Assembly: GCA_900313925.1 (NCBI GenBank)
Contig: OMTF01000038.1
Location: 1-41,319, forward strand
DNA: 41,319 nucleotides
DNA from: an uncultured Eubacteriales bacterium
Lineage (GTDB): Bacteria > Bacillota > Clostridia > Oscillospirales > Oscillospiraceae
Direction: 5' to 3'
This document shows positions 7,543 through 15,528 of the stretch, piece by piece; positions within the stretch are counted from its first letter, which is position 1; every line of letters starts with the position of its first letter. Both the position numbers and the translations under genes were made by a program. The notes under the pieces were generated by a model. The model saw only the letters and a program-made list of their open reading frames with translations, did no database searches and was not told where the DNA came from.

Positions 7543-8864
7543 GTCGCATCTCCTTTCTGACGAATAATCATCCGTATCGGCGTTCCCTCCAGACCGAACG
7601 TCTGCCGAATCTGATTTTCAAGATAGCGCTGGTAGGAAAAATGGAACAGCGCCCTGCTGTTGCAGAAAATAACAAAAGTCGGCGGCTTGATGCCCGTCTG
7701 CGTCATATAATAGATTTTCAGACGCCTGCCTTTGTCCGTAGGCGGCTGGACCATCGCTTGCGCATCTGCAAGCACCGAGTTGAGCATGCCGGTAGAAATT
7801 CGCACTGCGCTCTGCTCGCTTACGTAATTGATGAGATCGAACAGCCGGCCGATGCGCTGACCTGTCAGAGCGGAAAGGAAAATCACGGGAACGTAGCTCA
7901 TGAACGCCAAATCACTGAGAATGCTCCGGCGCATTTTTTCCATCGTACCGGTTTCCTTCTCCACAAGATCCCATTTATTTGCCACAACAATGCTGGGCTT
8001 TCCGGACTCGTGAACAAGGCCTGCAATTTTCGTGTCCTGCTCCGTAACGCCTTCCCTTGCATCTAGCAGAATAAGGCAGACGTCTGCCCGTTCCACTGCC
8101 AGCTGGGCGCGCATTACGGAAAAGTGTTCTACCCGTTCTTCGACTTTGGATTTCCTTCGAATTCCCGCCGTATCGATAAAAATATATTTTCCTTTTTCGT
8201 TTTCAAAAGGCGTGTCCACCGCGTCCCGGGTTGTTCCCGCCTCATCCGATACAATGACTCTCTTTTCCCCGAGTATCGTATTGATGAGGGAGGATTTCCC
8301 TACATTGGGCTTTCCGACCACGGCAACGCGGATTACCTCCTCTTCCTCTTCCTGCTCGTCTTCCGGAGGGAAATAGTGAAAGCACGCATCCAGCAGTTCA
8401 TCCGTTCCGTGTCCGTGCACGGCGGAAACGGGGATGGGATCTCCCAGCCCGAGAGAATAGAATTCGTAAACGCCGGGGTCGGTTGCTCCGATGGAATCCG
8501 CCTTATTGACTGCGAGCACGACCGGTTTCTTCGATCTCTTGAGCAGCGTGGAAACCTCCTTATCCGCTGCGGTCACACCGGTCCGCAGGTCGGTCACCAA
8601 GACAATAACGGTTGCTGAGTCGATGGCGATCTGCGCCTGTTCCCGCATAAACTGCAGTATTTCCGTGTCCGCGGCCGGTTCAATTCCGCCTGTATCCACG
8701 ATATTGAATGTCCTGCCTCGCCACTCGCACTCGGCATAAAGCCGATCGCGTGTCACGCCGGGGGTATCCTCCACTATGGAAAGTCTCTGATTGCAAAGCC
8801 GATTGAAAAGCATGGATTTTCCAACGTTCGGTCGGCCGACAATCGCGACCAGCGGTTTTGTCAT
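7539..8864 (-). CDS. der: Ribosome assembly GTPase Der (EngA)
   Basis: A 441-residue double-GTPase protein that works in 50S subunit maturation. Domain 1 starts VAIVGRPNVGKS (P-loop) with DTGG (G3) and NKAD (G4). Domain 2, after the acidic linker DEQEEEEE, has VVGKPNVGKSS, DTAGI and NKWD. The C-terminal KH-like domain ends with the family signature around PPTFVIFCNSRALFHFSYQRYLENQIR. The ATG at 8864 matches the normal Der N-terminus; a GTG nine bases upstream (8873), closer to the AAAGGA site, is an alternative start. The frame is open further upstream but that part is not conserved. It lies between the DUF512 gene and the PlsY-like gene in one minus-strand operon. Confidence 0.96.
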   Translation of the reverse strand: MTKPLVAIVGRPNVGKSMLFNRLCNQRLSIVEDTPGVTRDRLYAECEWRGRTFNIVDTGGIEPAADTEILQFMREQAQIAIDSATVIVLVTDLRTGVTAADKEVSTLLKRSKKPVVLAVNKADSIGATDPGVYEFYSLGLGDPIPVSAVHGHGTDELLDACFHYFPPEDEQEEEEEVIRVAVVGKPNVGKSSLINTILGEKRVIVSDEAGTTRDAVDTPFENEKGKYIFIDTAGIRRKSKVEERVEHFSVMRAQLAVERADVCLILLDAREGVTEQDTKIAGLVHESGKPSIVVANKWDLVEKETGTMEKMRRSILSDLAFMSYVPVIFLSALTGQRIGRLFDLINYVSEQSAVRISTGMLNSVLADAQAMVQPPTDKGRRLKIYYMTQTGIKPPTFVIFCNSRALFHFSYQRYLENQIRQTFGLEGTPIRMIIRQKGDAT

Positions 8865-8886
8865 TCGTTTCACTGATCCTTTCTTC

Positions 8887-10269
8887 CTACGCCTTCTCCG
8901 CAGGGGGATTGTAGGAGTAGTACTCCGCTTCCTCGAAAGACTTCCGAGGAGGCTTCTCCGCGGGCAGAATTCCAAACATTGCATCGCAGAGTTCAAAGCC
9001 GTCCGGCTCGACCGGAATGACCGGAACTCCCAGCGCCTGCCGTACCTGCTCTACCGTGATATCATCCAAGAAATCCCGCTCCTGCCGTCGGATCATCGTC
9101 TCCGAGATAAGAAGACGCGTTCCCAGTTCCTTTCCCTGCAGCTGCCGGATCAGATCCCCTCCGGTCACAAGCCCCGTAACGTTTACCCCGCCGCCGAAAA
9201 AGTCATTGCGAATGGGGTACAGGGTTCCCTGCAGCATGGGAAACCTCCGCTCGGCGGCTTCCAGCAGTCCCCGCATGGATGCCGCGGCTGCTTCGCCGCA
9301 GACGATGGAAAACGGCTTTCCGTCCGGCGGGTCCGCAGTTTCCAGCGCCGTATGGAATTCCGACTCCAGAAGGCGGATCATGCCGACGCCGTTTTCAAGC
9401 TGCGTGTGTTCTTCGTAATATTCGTCCGGCGGAAGTGGAATCCCTGCCTTCAGATAAAACTCATCGCTGCAAAAAACGAGATGCGTTCCGCAGTCCTTTC
9501 GGCATTGCTCCGCAAACCGCTCCACCTGCCGGATGGTCGCAAGCGCATGCTCGGGAGAAAAGGGCGTGAGCTTCTCAAGCCCCTTCCGGAACCGGGTAAG
9601 GCCTACCGGCACCACGGAGACGCTGTGCACCGCCGGCCACAGGCTTTTCAGGTCCTGAAGCGTTCTTTCCAGTTCCTTCCCGTCATTCCAGCCCGGGCAG
9701 CAGACAATCTGGCAGTTCATCCGTATATCGGCTTCCGAAAAACGCCTCATGAGGGGAAAACACTCCCCCGCTCTTTGATTTCTCAGCATCCGTACCCGCA
9801 GTTCCGGATTTGTCGTATGCACGGAAATATTTATCGGGCTGATATGCAGTTCCATGATCCGCCGGATCTCACGCTCGCTAAGATTCGTAAGGGTGATGTA
9901 ATTGCCCAGAAGAAAGCTCAGCCTCGCATCGTCATCCTTGAAGTACATGGTTTTCCGCATGCCTTTCGGCAGCTGGTCAACAAAGCAGAAAATACAGCGG
10001 TTCGCGCAGGAGCGGGGCTGATCCATAAGGTAAGTCTCAAAATTGAGGCCAAGATCCTCCCCTTCCTCCTTCTCCAAGGAAACTGTAGTTCGGATTCCGT
10101 CCGGACTTTCCAGCGTTACGGAAATTTCCGGGTCGTAGGAAAAGAATTTGTAATCCAGCACATCTTCGACTTCCCGCCCGTTGATCGCGATCAGCCGATC
10201 GCCGGGTTTTGCGTCTCCCTCCAGGAGGCTGCCCGGATCCACGCTGGTGATCCTGTTTTCCATTCCCAC
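8887..10269 (-). CDS. DUF512 protein with PDZ and radical-SAM-like domains
   Basis: A 460-residue protein. Residues 1-65 form a PDZ-like domain (ITSVDPGSLLEGDAKPGDRL, then INGREVEDVLDYKF). This is followed by a cysteine motif CANRCIFCFVDQLPKGMRK at about 86-105, of the C-x3-C-x2-C radical SAM type, and the conserved blocks GNYITLTNLS and INISVHTTNPELR. The C-terminal half is DUF512 (around FFGGGVNVTGLVTGGD). The family is regularly found beside der in Bacillota, and its biochemical role is not established. A GGAGGG site precedes the ATG. The stop lies 22 bases from the preferred der start, so the two are probably one operon. Confidence 0.88.
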   Translation of the reverse strand: MGMENRITSVDPGSLLEGDAKPGDRLIAINGREVEDVLDYKFFSYDPEISVTLESPDGIRTTVSLEKEEGEDLGLNFETYLMDQPRSCANRCIFCFVDQLPKGMRKTMYFKDDDARLSFLLGNYITLTNLSEREIRRIMELHISPINISVHTTNPELRVRMLRNQRAGECFPLMRRFSEADIRMNCQIVCCPGWNDGKELERTLQDLKSLWPAVHSVSVVPVGLTRFRKGLEKLTPFSPEHALATIRQVERFAEQCRKDCGTHLVFCSDEFYLKAGIPLPPDEYYEEHTQLENGVGMIRLLESEFHTALETADPPDGKPFSIVCGEAAAASMRGLLEAAERRFPMLQGTLYPIRNDFFGGGVNVTGLVTGGDLIRQLQGKELGTRLLISETMIRRQERDFLDDITVEQVRQALGVPVIPVEPDGFELCDAMFGILPAEKPPRKSFEEAEYYSYNPPAEKA

Positions 10270-10295
10270 CCTCCTTCCGGCTGCGGACTGCGCGG

Positions 10296-10331
10296 GGAAA
10301 AAGAAGGAAAGGTGCTCGACCTTTCCTTCTC
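10296..10331 (-). terminator. Terminator after rpmF
   Basis: On the minus strand a perfect stem GAAGGAAAGG / CCTTTCCTTC with a short loop runs into TTTTTCC. It sits between the rpmF stop and the DUF512 gene. Confidence 0.85.
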
Positions 10332-10336
10332 ACATC

Positions 10337-10366
10337 ATTATAACCTTGCTTATTTTGCTTCCTCAA
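10337..10366 (-). promoter_or_regulatory. Possible promoter overlapping the rpmF 3' end
   Basis: On the minus strand TTGAGG (10366-10361), an 18-base spacer and a perfect TATAAT (10342-10337). Transcripts from here would enter the terminator hairpin at once, so it could be an attenuated promoter for the DUF512-der-PlsY-like operon or a chance match. Confidence 0.4.
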
Positions 10367-10538
10367 CCTGAATAACGGTACGGCCATTATATTTACCGCA
10401 TTCGGGGCAGGCTCTGTGCGGCATGCACAAAGCACCGCAGCTGGGGCATTTCACTAATGTCGGAGCCGTCAGCTTCCAGTGAGAAGACCGTCTCTTATCC
10501 CGTCTCTGCCGGGATACTTTTCCTTTTGGAACCGCCAT
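10350..10538 (-). CDS. rpmF: 50S ribosomal protein L32
   Basis: A 62-residue basic protein starting MAVPKGKVSRQRRDKRRSSHWKL-type, the standard L32 N-terminus. It carries a zinc ribbon of two C-x2-C pairs (CPSCG at about 32 and CPECG at about 45). The zinc-binding form is thus present here. It lies about 100 bases after yceD in the usual yceD-rpmF order and is followed by a strong terminator, so it is the last gene of that transcript. The AT of the ATG at 10538 is preceded by GGAGGT at proper spacing. Confidence 0.97.
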   Translation of the reverse strand: MAVPKGKVSRQRRDKRRSSHWKLTAPTLVKCPSCGALCMPHRACPECGKYNGRTVIQVEEAK

Positions 10539-10634
10539 GCTTACACCTCCAATTCGCGGCAGCTGTTCTGAGCAGCTATTCCATTCTTTCTATTGAATCC
10601 AGCAGCTGCTCATCAAAGCTCTGCCTGGATTATT

Positions 10635-11087
10635 TCAAATATCTTCGCAGTCGCATGGACCTTCATTGAGGTTCTTCCCGCATTTCGGGCAGACCCCTTT
10701 GCACTCCGGCGTACAGAGAAATTTGGTGTCCATGCTGAGAATAAACAGCGTCCGAACAACTTCAGCCGCATCAATGAAATCGCCCTGCAGGGGAAACACA
10801 TCCGGATCGTCGCGGTCGCTTTCCTCGCCCGACAGCACCGCATACAGATCCATTTGTTTATGAAGAGGATACTCCCTTCCGCAGCGGTCGCATATGCAGT
10901 TCGCCTGCGCCGTAAGCTCCCCTTTCAGCTCCAGCATGCCTGCCGTATTGCAGATGCATCCCTTTGCATGCGGTGCGCTCTCGTACGACGTAATCTGGCT
11001 GAAAGCAATATCTTCCGGATCTAGATCCAGCTCAAATTCTACGCTCTTTCCCGGCTCTGCTATGATTTTGCTGAGATTTAGAAGCAT
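10635..11087 (-). CDS. YceD family protein (DUF177)
   Basis: A 150-residue protein. The start at 11087 (MLLNLSKIIAEPG) is taken because it matches the DUF177 N-terminus; an upstream extension of the frame crosses the promoter. The middle carries the metal-binding pair CICDRCGREY, and the C-terminus has LCTPECKGVCPKCGKNLNEG, which is the conserved DUF177 ending. Members lie upstream of rpmF in most bacteria and are tied to 23S rRNA metabolism. The gene is expressed from the consensus promoter at 11113-11141, and is divergent from the pseudouridine synthase gene. The cysteine pattern suggests bound zinc. Confidence 0.9.
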   Translation of the reverse strand: MLLNLSKIIAEPGKSVEFELDLDPEDIAFSQITSYESAPHAKGCICNTAGMLELKGELTAQANCICDRCGREYPLHKQMDLYAVLSGEESDRDDPDVFPLQGDFIDAAEVVRTLFILSMDTKFLCTPECKGVCPKCGKNLNEGPCDCEDI

Positions 11088-11112
11088 GTCGCACCTCGCA
11101 AGTCGCCTTGAT

Positions 11113-11141
11113 ATTATATTCAATCGCAGGGGGCTTGTCAA
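11113..11141 (-). promoter_or_regulatory. Perfect consensus sigma-A promoter of yceD-rpmF
   Basis: On the minus strand TTGACA (11141-11136), exactly 17 bases, then TATAAT (11118-11113). The gene starts 26 bases after the -10 element. Both hexamers are perfect, as expected for a strongly expressed ribosomal protein operon. Confidence 0.9.
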
Positions 11142-11302
11142 TATAATTTTCCGCGTTCTCAACCCTCCCGGCGAGCCCTCCGGCAGGATACCTGAGGTCT
11201 TCCGGCAGGCTGTCCCGTCCCGCCAGACCCGCTGCAATTTTGCTCCCGCCTTCGCTTTCTCATCGACAAGAGGAGGATTTTCTCTTTCCGTGCCGGAATT
11301 TT

Positions 11303-11332
11303 TTGCCTGAATGTCCAGGAATGGTGTATAGT
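11303..11332 (+). promoter_or_regulatory. Promoter of the RluA-family gene, apparently giving a leaderless mRNA
   Basis: TTGCCT (11303-11308), 18 bases, TATAGT (11327-11332). The ATG starts at 11339, only six bases after the -10 element, so transcription would begin at or next to the start codon. No ribosome binding site is visible at the usual distance. Confidence 0.5.
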
Positions 11333-11338
11333 ATTTGC

Positions 11339-12319
11339 ATGCATGAGTTCCTTATCGGCAAAAACGATGCCGGCCAGCGTCTGGACCGCTTTCTGCGCAA
11401 AGCGGTTCCGCAGCTGCCCTCTTCCATGATACAGAAATCGATCCGGATGAAGCGCATCAAGGTAAACCGCAAACGGGCTGCCGGCGATCAGCGGCTTGCG
11501 GAAGGCGACCGGGTCCAGGTATTTCTGCGCGACTCAGCGCCCCCGGACCCGCATGCCGTCACGGATGACTGGCGCCGCATAGCAAAGCCGGATCTCTCCC
11601 TTGTCTATGAAGATGCTAATCTTCTACTAGTGGATAAAAAGGCGGGGGTCCTGTGCCACAGCGGCACGCGCCATGAGTATAATACCCTCATCGCGCACAT
11701 ACAGGCCTATCTTGCCGAAAAAGGAGAGTGGCAGCCGGAAGCAGAGAACGCCTTTGCACCCGCGCTCTGCAACCGCATCGACCGAAACACAAGCGGCATC
11801 GTCATTGCAGCAAAAAATGCGGATGCGCTTCGGATTGTCAATGAAAAAATAAAAAGCCGCGAAATCGACAAGTATTATCTCTGCGTCGTGCACGGCTGCC
11901 CCCGGCCCCAAACGGGAGTGCTGGAGAATTGGCTTTTCAAGGATTCCGTGAAAAATCAGGTCTATGTCCGGGAACTGCCCTGTTCCGGCGCGAGAACGGC
12001 TCGTACGGAATACAGGGTTCTTGCTTCTGAAGGTCCGCTTTCCCTCGTGGAGTGCCATCTGCTGACCGGTCGTACGCACCAGATCCGGGTCCAGATGGCG
12101 CATGCCGGCTGGCCACTTCTGGGGGACGGGAAGTACGGATCGGAACGCCTTAACCGGCGCTATGGAGAAACCCGGCAGGCTCTCTGCTCCTATAGGCTGT
12201 GCTTTTCCTTTTTACGAGGGGCGGAGTCTCTTTCCTACCTGAACGGCAAAGCCTTCACGGTATCGCAGGTTGATTTTCTGCAGCGCTACTTTCCGGAAGT
12301 GGATCTTTCCCGGCTGTAA
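11339..12319 (+). CDS. RluA-family RNA pseudouridine synthase
   Basis: A 326-residue protein. Residues about 5-75 form an S4-like RNA-binding domain (AGQRLDRFLRKAVPQLPSSMIQKSIR, IKVNRKRAAGDQRL). The catalytic domain follows, with the RluA motif II CNRIDRNTSGIVIAAKN, whose aspartate in RIDRNTSG is the catalytic residue. Further blocks are YLCVVHG and the C-terminal LLTGRTHQIRVQMAHAGWPLLGDGKYG. It isomerises uridine in rRNA or tRNA; which position cannot be told (RluC/RluD-like). The start at 11339 is inferred from the domain start and the promoter position. The next gene begins 22 bases after its stop. Confidence 0.9.
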   Translation: MHEFLIGKNDAGQRLDRFLRKAVPQLPSSMIQKSIRMKRIKVNRKRAAGDQRLAEGDRVQVFLRDSAPPDPHAVTDDWRRIAKPDLSLVYEDANLLLVDKKAGVLCHSGTRHEYNTLIAHIQAYLAEKGEWQPEAENAFAPALCNRIDRNTSGIVIAAKNADALRIVNEKIKSREIDKYYLCVVHGCPRPQTGVLENWLFKDSVKNQVYVRELPCSGARTARTEYRVLASEGPLSLVECHLLTGRTHQIRVQMAHAGWPLLGDGKYGSERLNRRYGETRQALCSYRLCFSFLRGAESLSYLNGKAFTVSQVDFLQRYFPEVDLSRL

Positions 12320-12341
12320 AGCCGTTAACTAGAAATGCAAG

Positions 12342-12914
12342 GTGAAAACGTTGAAGCTCACAGAAATTGAACTTGTCAACCAGTGGAGATACCTGACCTT
12401 ATACAATCTTCACTACAAACTGCCGGAGGGCGGAGAAAAAGTTTACGAGATGTTTTCCCGGGACGGGACCATATCCTCCGAGGAGAAGCTGCAGCATCCC
12501 CGGACGGATGCCGTAATTATTATCGTAACGGATGAAGAAAAAGAACACCTCCTTCTGATCCGGGAATTCCGTCTGGAGCTGGATCGGGAGATCTACGGTC
12601 TTCCTGCCGGCTTGATCGATCCCGGAGAAAGCGCCGCGGAAGCGGCTATCCGGGAACTGAAGGAAGAAACGGGGCTGGACATGATCCGAATCCGTCATGT
12701 TCTTCCCGCCTCCTACTCGGCGGTAGGCCTGTCCAACGAACAATGCATCTGCGTTTTCGGCATAGCGGGCGGGACGATTGCTCCAAGCAAGGAAACCGGA
12801 GAGGAAATAACGGCTCGCTGGTATACCCGGGATGAGCTGCGGGAACTTGTGCAGACCAAGACTTTCGGTTCCTGGGCGCAGGCTTACACCTATATGTGGA
12901 CCCTTGGTTTCTGA
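12342..12914 (+). CDS. Nudix hydrolase, ADP-ribose pyrophosphatase type
   Basis: A 190-residue protein starting at GTG (12342); the only ATG nearby is in another frame. The complete Nudix box is seen at about residues 91-113: G-LIDPG-E, SAAEAAI, RELKEETGL, which binds Mg2+ and the pyrophosphate. The upstream strand LLLIREFRLELDREIYGLPAG is typical of ADP-ribose pyrophosphatases, where the IREFR and E-IYGLPAG segments shape the substrate pocket. It likely hydrolyses ADP-ribose or a related nucleotide sugar. It follows the pseudouridine synthase closely (22 bases). Its last four codons lie inside the 122-bp duplicated segment, and the insertion sequence sits 109 bases downstream without damaging it. 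Confidence 0.9.
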   Translation: MKTLKLTEIELVNQWRYLTLYNLHYKLPEGGEKVYEMFSRDGTISSEEKLQHPRTDAVIIIVTDEEKEHLLLIREFRLELDREIYGLPAGLIDPGESAAEAAIRELKEETGLDMIRIRHVLPASYSAVGLSNEQCICVFGIAGGTIAPSKETGEEITARWYTRDELRELVQTKTFGSWAQAYTYMWTLGF

Positions 12915-13023
12915 GATATCCGGGCGCAGAACGTCTTGCGGCAGCACTCTCGGGACGCGGAAAATTCTGCGTCCCGCCGGCTCAGATTTCTTTCATTGAC
13001 TTTCCCTCCTATTGCCGTTATAT
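12902..13023 (+). repeat. 122-bp direct repeat, left copy (target duplication of the IS)
   Basis: Identical base for base to 15529-15650 (offset 2627). It begins in the last four codons of the Nudix gene, contains a hairpin GGGACGC/GCGTCCC near 12955-12978 and a TTGACT -35 element (12996-13001), and ends at ...GTTATAT. The IS begins at the very next base, so here the -10 hexamer reads TATATC instead of TATATT. Confidence 0.93.
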
Positions 13024-13051
13024 CCTGAGTTTTGCAACAATGAGAAAAAGC

Positions 13052-13094
13052 ATCTCCTGCAAAGTCCTTAACGGGTCCTTGCAGGAGATTTTTA
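13052..13094 (-). terminator. Bidirectional terminator at the left end of the IS
   Basis: ATCTCCTGCAA pairs with TTGCAGGAGAT. Plus-strand reading runs into TTTTTAT, minus-strand reading into GCTTTTTC. It overlaps the transposase stop codon and would stop transcripts both leaving and entering the IS. Confidence 0.75.
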
Positions 13095-14903
13095 TCGTTG
13101 AAGGGAATTGTTGCTAAATCTGTTTTTGGGTTTATGTTTTAAGATATTTTTTATCTCTGCCTGCGACATATATTTCTTTGACAAATCCCAACCATACTTC
13201 TCCCCGATGGCATCAATGACCTTATCGCGATAGTCGAACAGATAATAGTTTTGGTCGAGATACGAGCAGCTGTAACGGCAGAGTGCCTCACGTAACTCTT
13301 TTGTCGTAAATTCCTCTTTTAGCATATGTTCGATCACCCGCATGATTACGAGCGTGACATAGCAGATGAGGAAATGTGCGTTCACATGGATATCTGTTCT
13401 GACAAAAACAGGGCGTGCTCTGAACTCGCTCTTCATTATCTTGAACGATTCTTCGATCTCCCACAGGCCTTTGTAGATCAACCTTATCTCGGTGTCCGGC
13501 AGATTTTTCTCGCTGGTCACTATGGCGTAATAGCCGTCATACTTAGATTCCTCGTCGATCTTTTCCTGGTTCAGTTCCAGCGATGTTCCATCTACGATCT
13601 CCCCGGTTATCTTAGAGAATGAGATGTTTTTGATGTATCCTGCGGCACCGTAAGCGGTGGCCCTGGTGTACTGCTGTGGATTATTGATGAGGGATCTGGC
13701 TTTTGCGATGACACGTTCCCGGTCAGCCTTCTGTTTTTTCGCATATTTTTCAGAATAGTAGACCATCTGTTTCTGATAGATATCGTAAGTCAGCGATCTT
13801 CTCCCATCCTGTTTCTTTAGGGTGGCTTTTTTAGCATATATACGCGATTTATGCCGAAAAATCACAGTATCACCGTCTTCATCGACCACTTTGTCATTCA
13901 CGTATCCGGCCTGATCAAGTACCCATGCCTTGAACTCCCGGTCCGCTCCCATGACAGACTGACCATATACATAGCCGTCATTGTGTTTCATGTCATCATG
14001 GTTTTTACCGGAAAGGAGAACGGTGTTATCGCTTGTGTTCAGGCCCCTGTCGGCGACCACGATGATGCGTTCTATGCCCAAGTCCCTCTTGGCACGCCTG
14101 ATCGCCGGGAGCATGTTTGTCTTCTCACTTTCACCTCCAGAGAAGAGATTAAAGGTCATGGGGATCCCTCTGGAGTCCATGAGCAGTCCCATCTGGACGA
14201 TCGGATCATTCCGATGCTCTTTCGAAGGGCCGCGCTTTTTCAGGCCTTTTTTCAGGAGATCTCCGTTCTCATCCGATATATCTTCATCTTCATAAGGGAT
14301 CTCAAAGTAATAGTTGGTGACATCCCAGTATCCAAGGTGAGGATCGCGGCCGAACATTTCTTTCGTCTTAGCCGCGAGCATCGCCTGTATCTCTTCGGAA
14401 TAGGACGTGAAATAGTCGAGCGCACGGTAACAGTCGTCGAGTGTGAAATCGAAGGGCTCGAAAAACCTGCCCCTGGCCTCATAGGCGTGCTTGATGGAGG
14501 AGGGGAAAAGGAATCTGCTATACATGAGCATGCTGAAGATGCTGTTCAGGTTGAACCGGGCATCAATGAAACGCTGCTTGTACTGGAAAAAGTCATAAAG
14601 CCCCAGTTCATCATAAACAGCCTTGGACACTGCATAACCAAGGTTCTTTCGATGAAAAGTGTCAGGAGGGAGCTTGTCCGCGAGGGAGACTTCGATCGTC
14701 TTCCTGACTTTTTTCTCAGCCTCATTGCGCTCACTGGCTATCTGCCGGTAATGGGTAATCGGATCATCATAGATCTTCTCGAGCTCATCGAGATAACCAA
14801 GCTTTTCTATGGTTCGATGTTTTACCTTGCCGTCTTTGCGGTAGCCCTGGACAAAAGAAAGGTATATCCTGCCTGCCTGATTTTTGCTCTGTTGGAGATA
14901 CAT
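13092..14903 (-). CDS. IS1634-family (IS4-like) DDE transposase
   Basis: A 603-residue transposase. The N-terminus (YLSFVQGYRKDGKVKHRTIEKLGYL) is the typical start of IS1634-type enzymes. Presumed catalytic residues are an aspartate near 195 in GYWDVTNYYFE, an aspartate near 285 in IIVVADRGLNTSDN, and a glutamate near 483 in IYKGLWEIEESFKIMKSEF, corresponding to the Y-(2)-(R/E)-(3)-E region of IS4-like enzymes. The length is full and no frameshift is seen, so it is probably active. Translation starts at an ATG at 14903 with GGAGAG upstream, 19 bases after the stop of the small companion ORF, which suggests a two-gene operon. Confidence 0.93.
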   Translation of the reverse strand: MYLQQSKNQAGRIYLSFVQGYRKDGKVKHRTIEKLGYLDELEKIYDDPITHYRQIASERNEAEKKVRKTIEVSLADKLPPDTFHRKNLGYAVSKAVYDELGLYDFFQYKQRFIDARFNLNSIFSMLMYSRFLFPSSIKHAYEARGRFFEPFDFTLDDCYRALDYFTSYSEEIQAMLAAKTKEMFGRDPHLGYWDVTNYYFEIPYEDEDISDENGDLLKKGLKKRGPSKEHRNDPIVQMGLLMDSRGIPMTFNLFSGGESEKTNMLPAIRRAKRDLGIERIIVVADRGLNTSDNTVLLSGKNHDDMKHNDGYVYGQSVMGADREFKAWVLDQAGYVNDKVVDEDGDTVIFRHKSRIYAKKATLKKQDGRRSLTYDIYQKQMVYYSEKYAKKQKADRERVIAKARSLINNPQQYTRATAYGAAGYIKNISFSKITGEIVDGTSLELNQEKIDEESKYDGYYAIVTSEKNLPDTEIRLIYKGLWEIEESFKIMKSEFRARPVFVRTDIHVNAHFLICYVTLVIMRVIEHMLKEEFTTKELREALCRYSCSYLDQNYYLFDYRDKVIDAIGEKYGWDLSKKYMSQAEIKNILKHKPKNRFSNNSLQR

Positions 14904-14922
14904 CTGCGTTTATCTCTCCGTG

Positions 14923-15366
14923 TCAGAAAAAGAAGAACGGGTTAGAAGCGTTGGGATCATTGTACTGTTCACAGTCTGCCTGCCAGGTTGGCATGCCGGT
15001 CTTTATCTCCGAACAGAGATACTCGTATTCTTTTTTCGAAATATGGTCGTGGTCGAGCATGCATTTATAGAACTTCTTGATGCTTGCAGCAGTGGTCCTT
15101 ATATTCCCAGGAGTCGACCACATACATTTACGGATAAAGAAATCCCCCAGGAACCGACCCACCATTCCGACGCCATCCTCCATAGGGTGGACATCTTCAG
15201 ACAAGAGGAAGGTATTGATATAGAAGCTGACATTTGCTGCGTGTGAGCGGATCGTTTTCTCAGAAAAGCCTGCATCTGTAAGATCCTTTTCAAATATATC
15301 CAACAGTTCGGCATTTACGGATCTTATGGCATTATATTTCTCTTCGTAATCGTTATCGTCATACAT
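14923..15366 (-). CDS. IS companion protein resembling a tyrosine-recombinase core-binding domain
   Basis: A 147-residue, largely helical acidic protein with a good GGGAGG site. Residues about 20-125 (LLDIFEKDLTDAGFSEKTIRSHAANV, then FLGDFFIRKCMWSTPGNIR, TTAASIKKFYKCMLDHDHIS) look like the SAM-like core-binding domain of tyrosine recombinases, with the S-x-KTI-x3-...-FI-x3-L and TAASIKKFY-x3-L patterns. No catalytic domain follows: the protein ends NASNPFFFF. It lies inside the IS, in front of the transposase and in the same direction, with its own promoter. It may help DNA recognition or regulate transposition, but that is inference. It could also be a passenger gene. Confidence 0.6.
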   Translation of the reverse strand: MYDDNDYEEKYNAIRSVNAELLDIFEKDLTDAGFSEKTIRSHAANVSFYINTFLLSEDVHPMEDGVGMVGRFLGDFFIRKCMWSTPGNIRTTAASIKKFYKCMLDHDHISKKEYEYLCSEIKTGMPTWQADCEQYNDPNASNPFFFF

Positions 15367-15410
15367 GGCCGGTGCCTCCCAAGTAAATCTTTGAAACCTG
15401 ATCTGTGATC

Positions 15411-15439
15411 ATGATAGCATATTTATCAACATTATGTAA
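15411..15439 (-). promoter_or_regulatory. Promoter of the IS operon
   Basis: On the minus strand TTACAT (15439-15434), 17 bases, TATCAT (15416-15411), about 45 bases before the companion ORF. The surroundings are AT-rich. Confidence 0.55.
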
Positions 15440-15528
15440 CATATATATTCATAAATATTGACATAAAGAAGCCCTTGATATACAAGGGATTGCAATTTGA
15501 TTATATGGTTTTTATTGCAAAACTACGG

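Larger units (their letters stand above)
13024..15528 (-). mobile_element. IS1634-type insertion sequence with two ORFs
   Basis: A 2505-bp element lying exactly between the two 122-bp repeats. Its ends are imperfect inverted repeats: the left end reads CCTGAGTTTTGCAACAA and the right end, on the minus strand, CCGTAGTTTTGCAATAA, sharing CC, AGTTTTGCAA and the next AA. Inside are a transposase (13092-14903) and an upstream small ORF (14923-15366), both on the minus strand. A bidirectional hairpin at 13052-13094 closes the left end. A second hairpin, CCCTTG/CAAGGG at 15472-15488, lies near the right end and may block read-in. Long and variable target duplications are a known habit of IS1634 relatives, so the 122-bp repeats fit. 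The element looks intact. Confidence 0.85.

Noticed and set aside
8791..10371. Open frame of 526 codons on the plus strand
   Set aside because: It lies antisense to the DUF512 gene and the der start, has no plausible domain and no ribosome binding site; it is a shadow of GC-rich coding sequence.
12996..13024. Promoter in the left repeat copy (TTGACT-17-TATATC)
   Set aside because: The insertion changed the last -10 base and any transcript would hit the IS hairpin at 13052-13094, so I do not list it as a working promoter.
13851..14945. Open frame of 364 codons on the plus strand
   Set aside because: Antisense to the IS transposase, which has clear family motifs.
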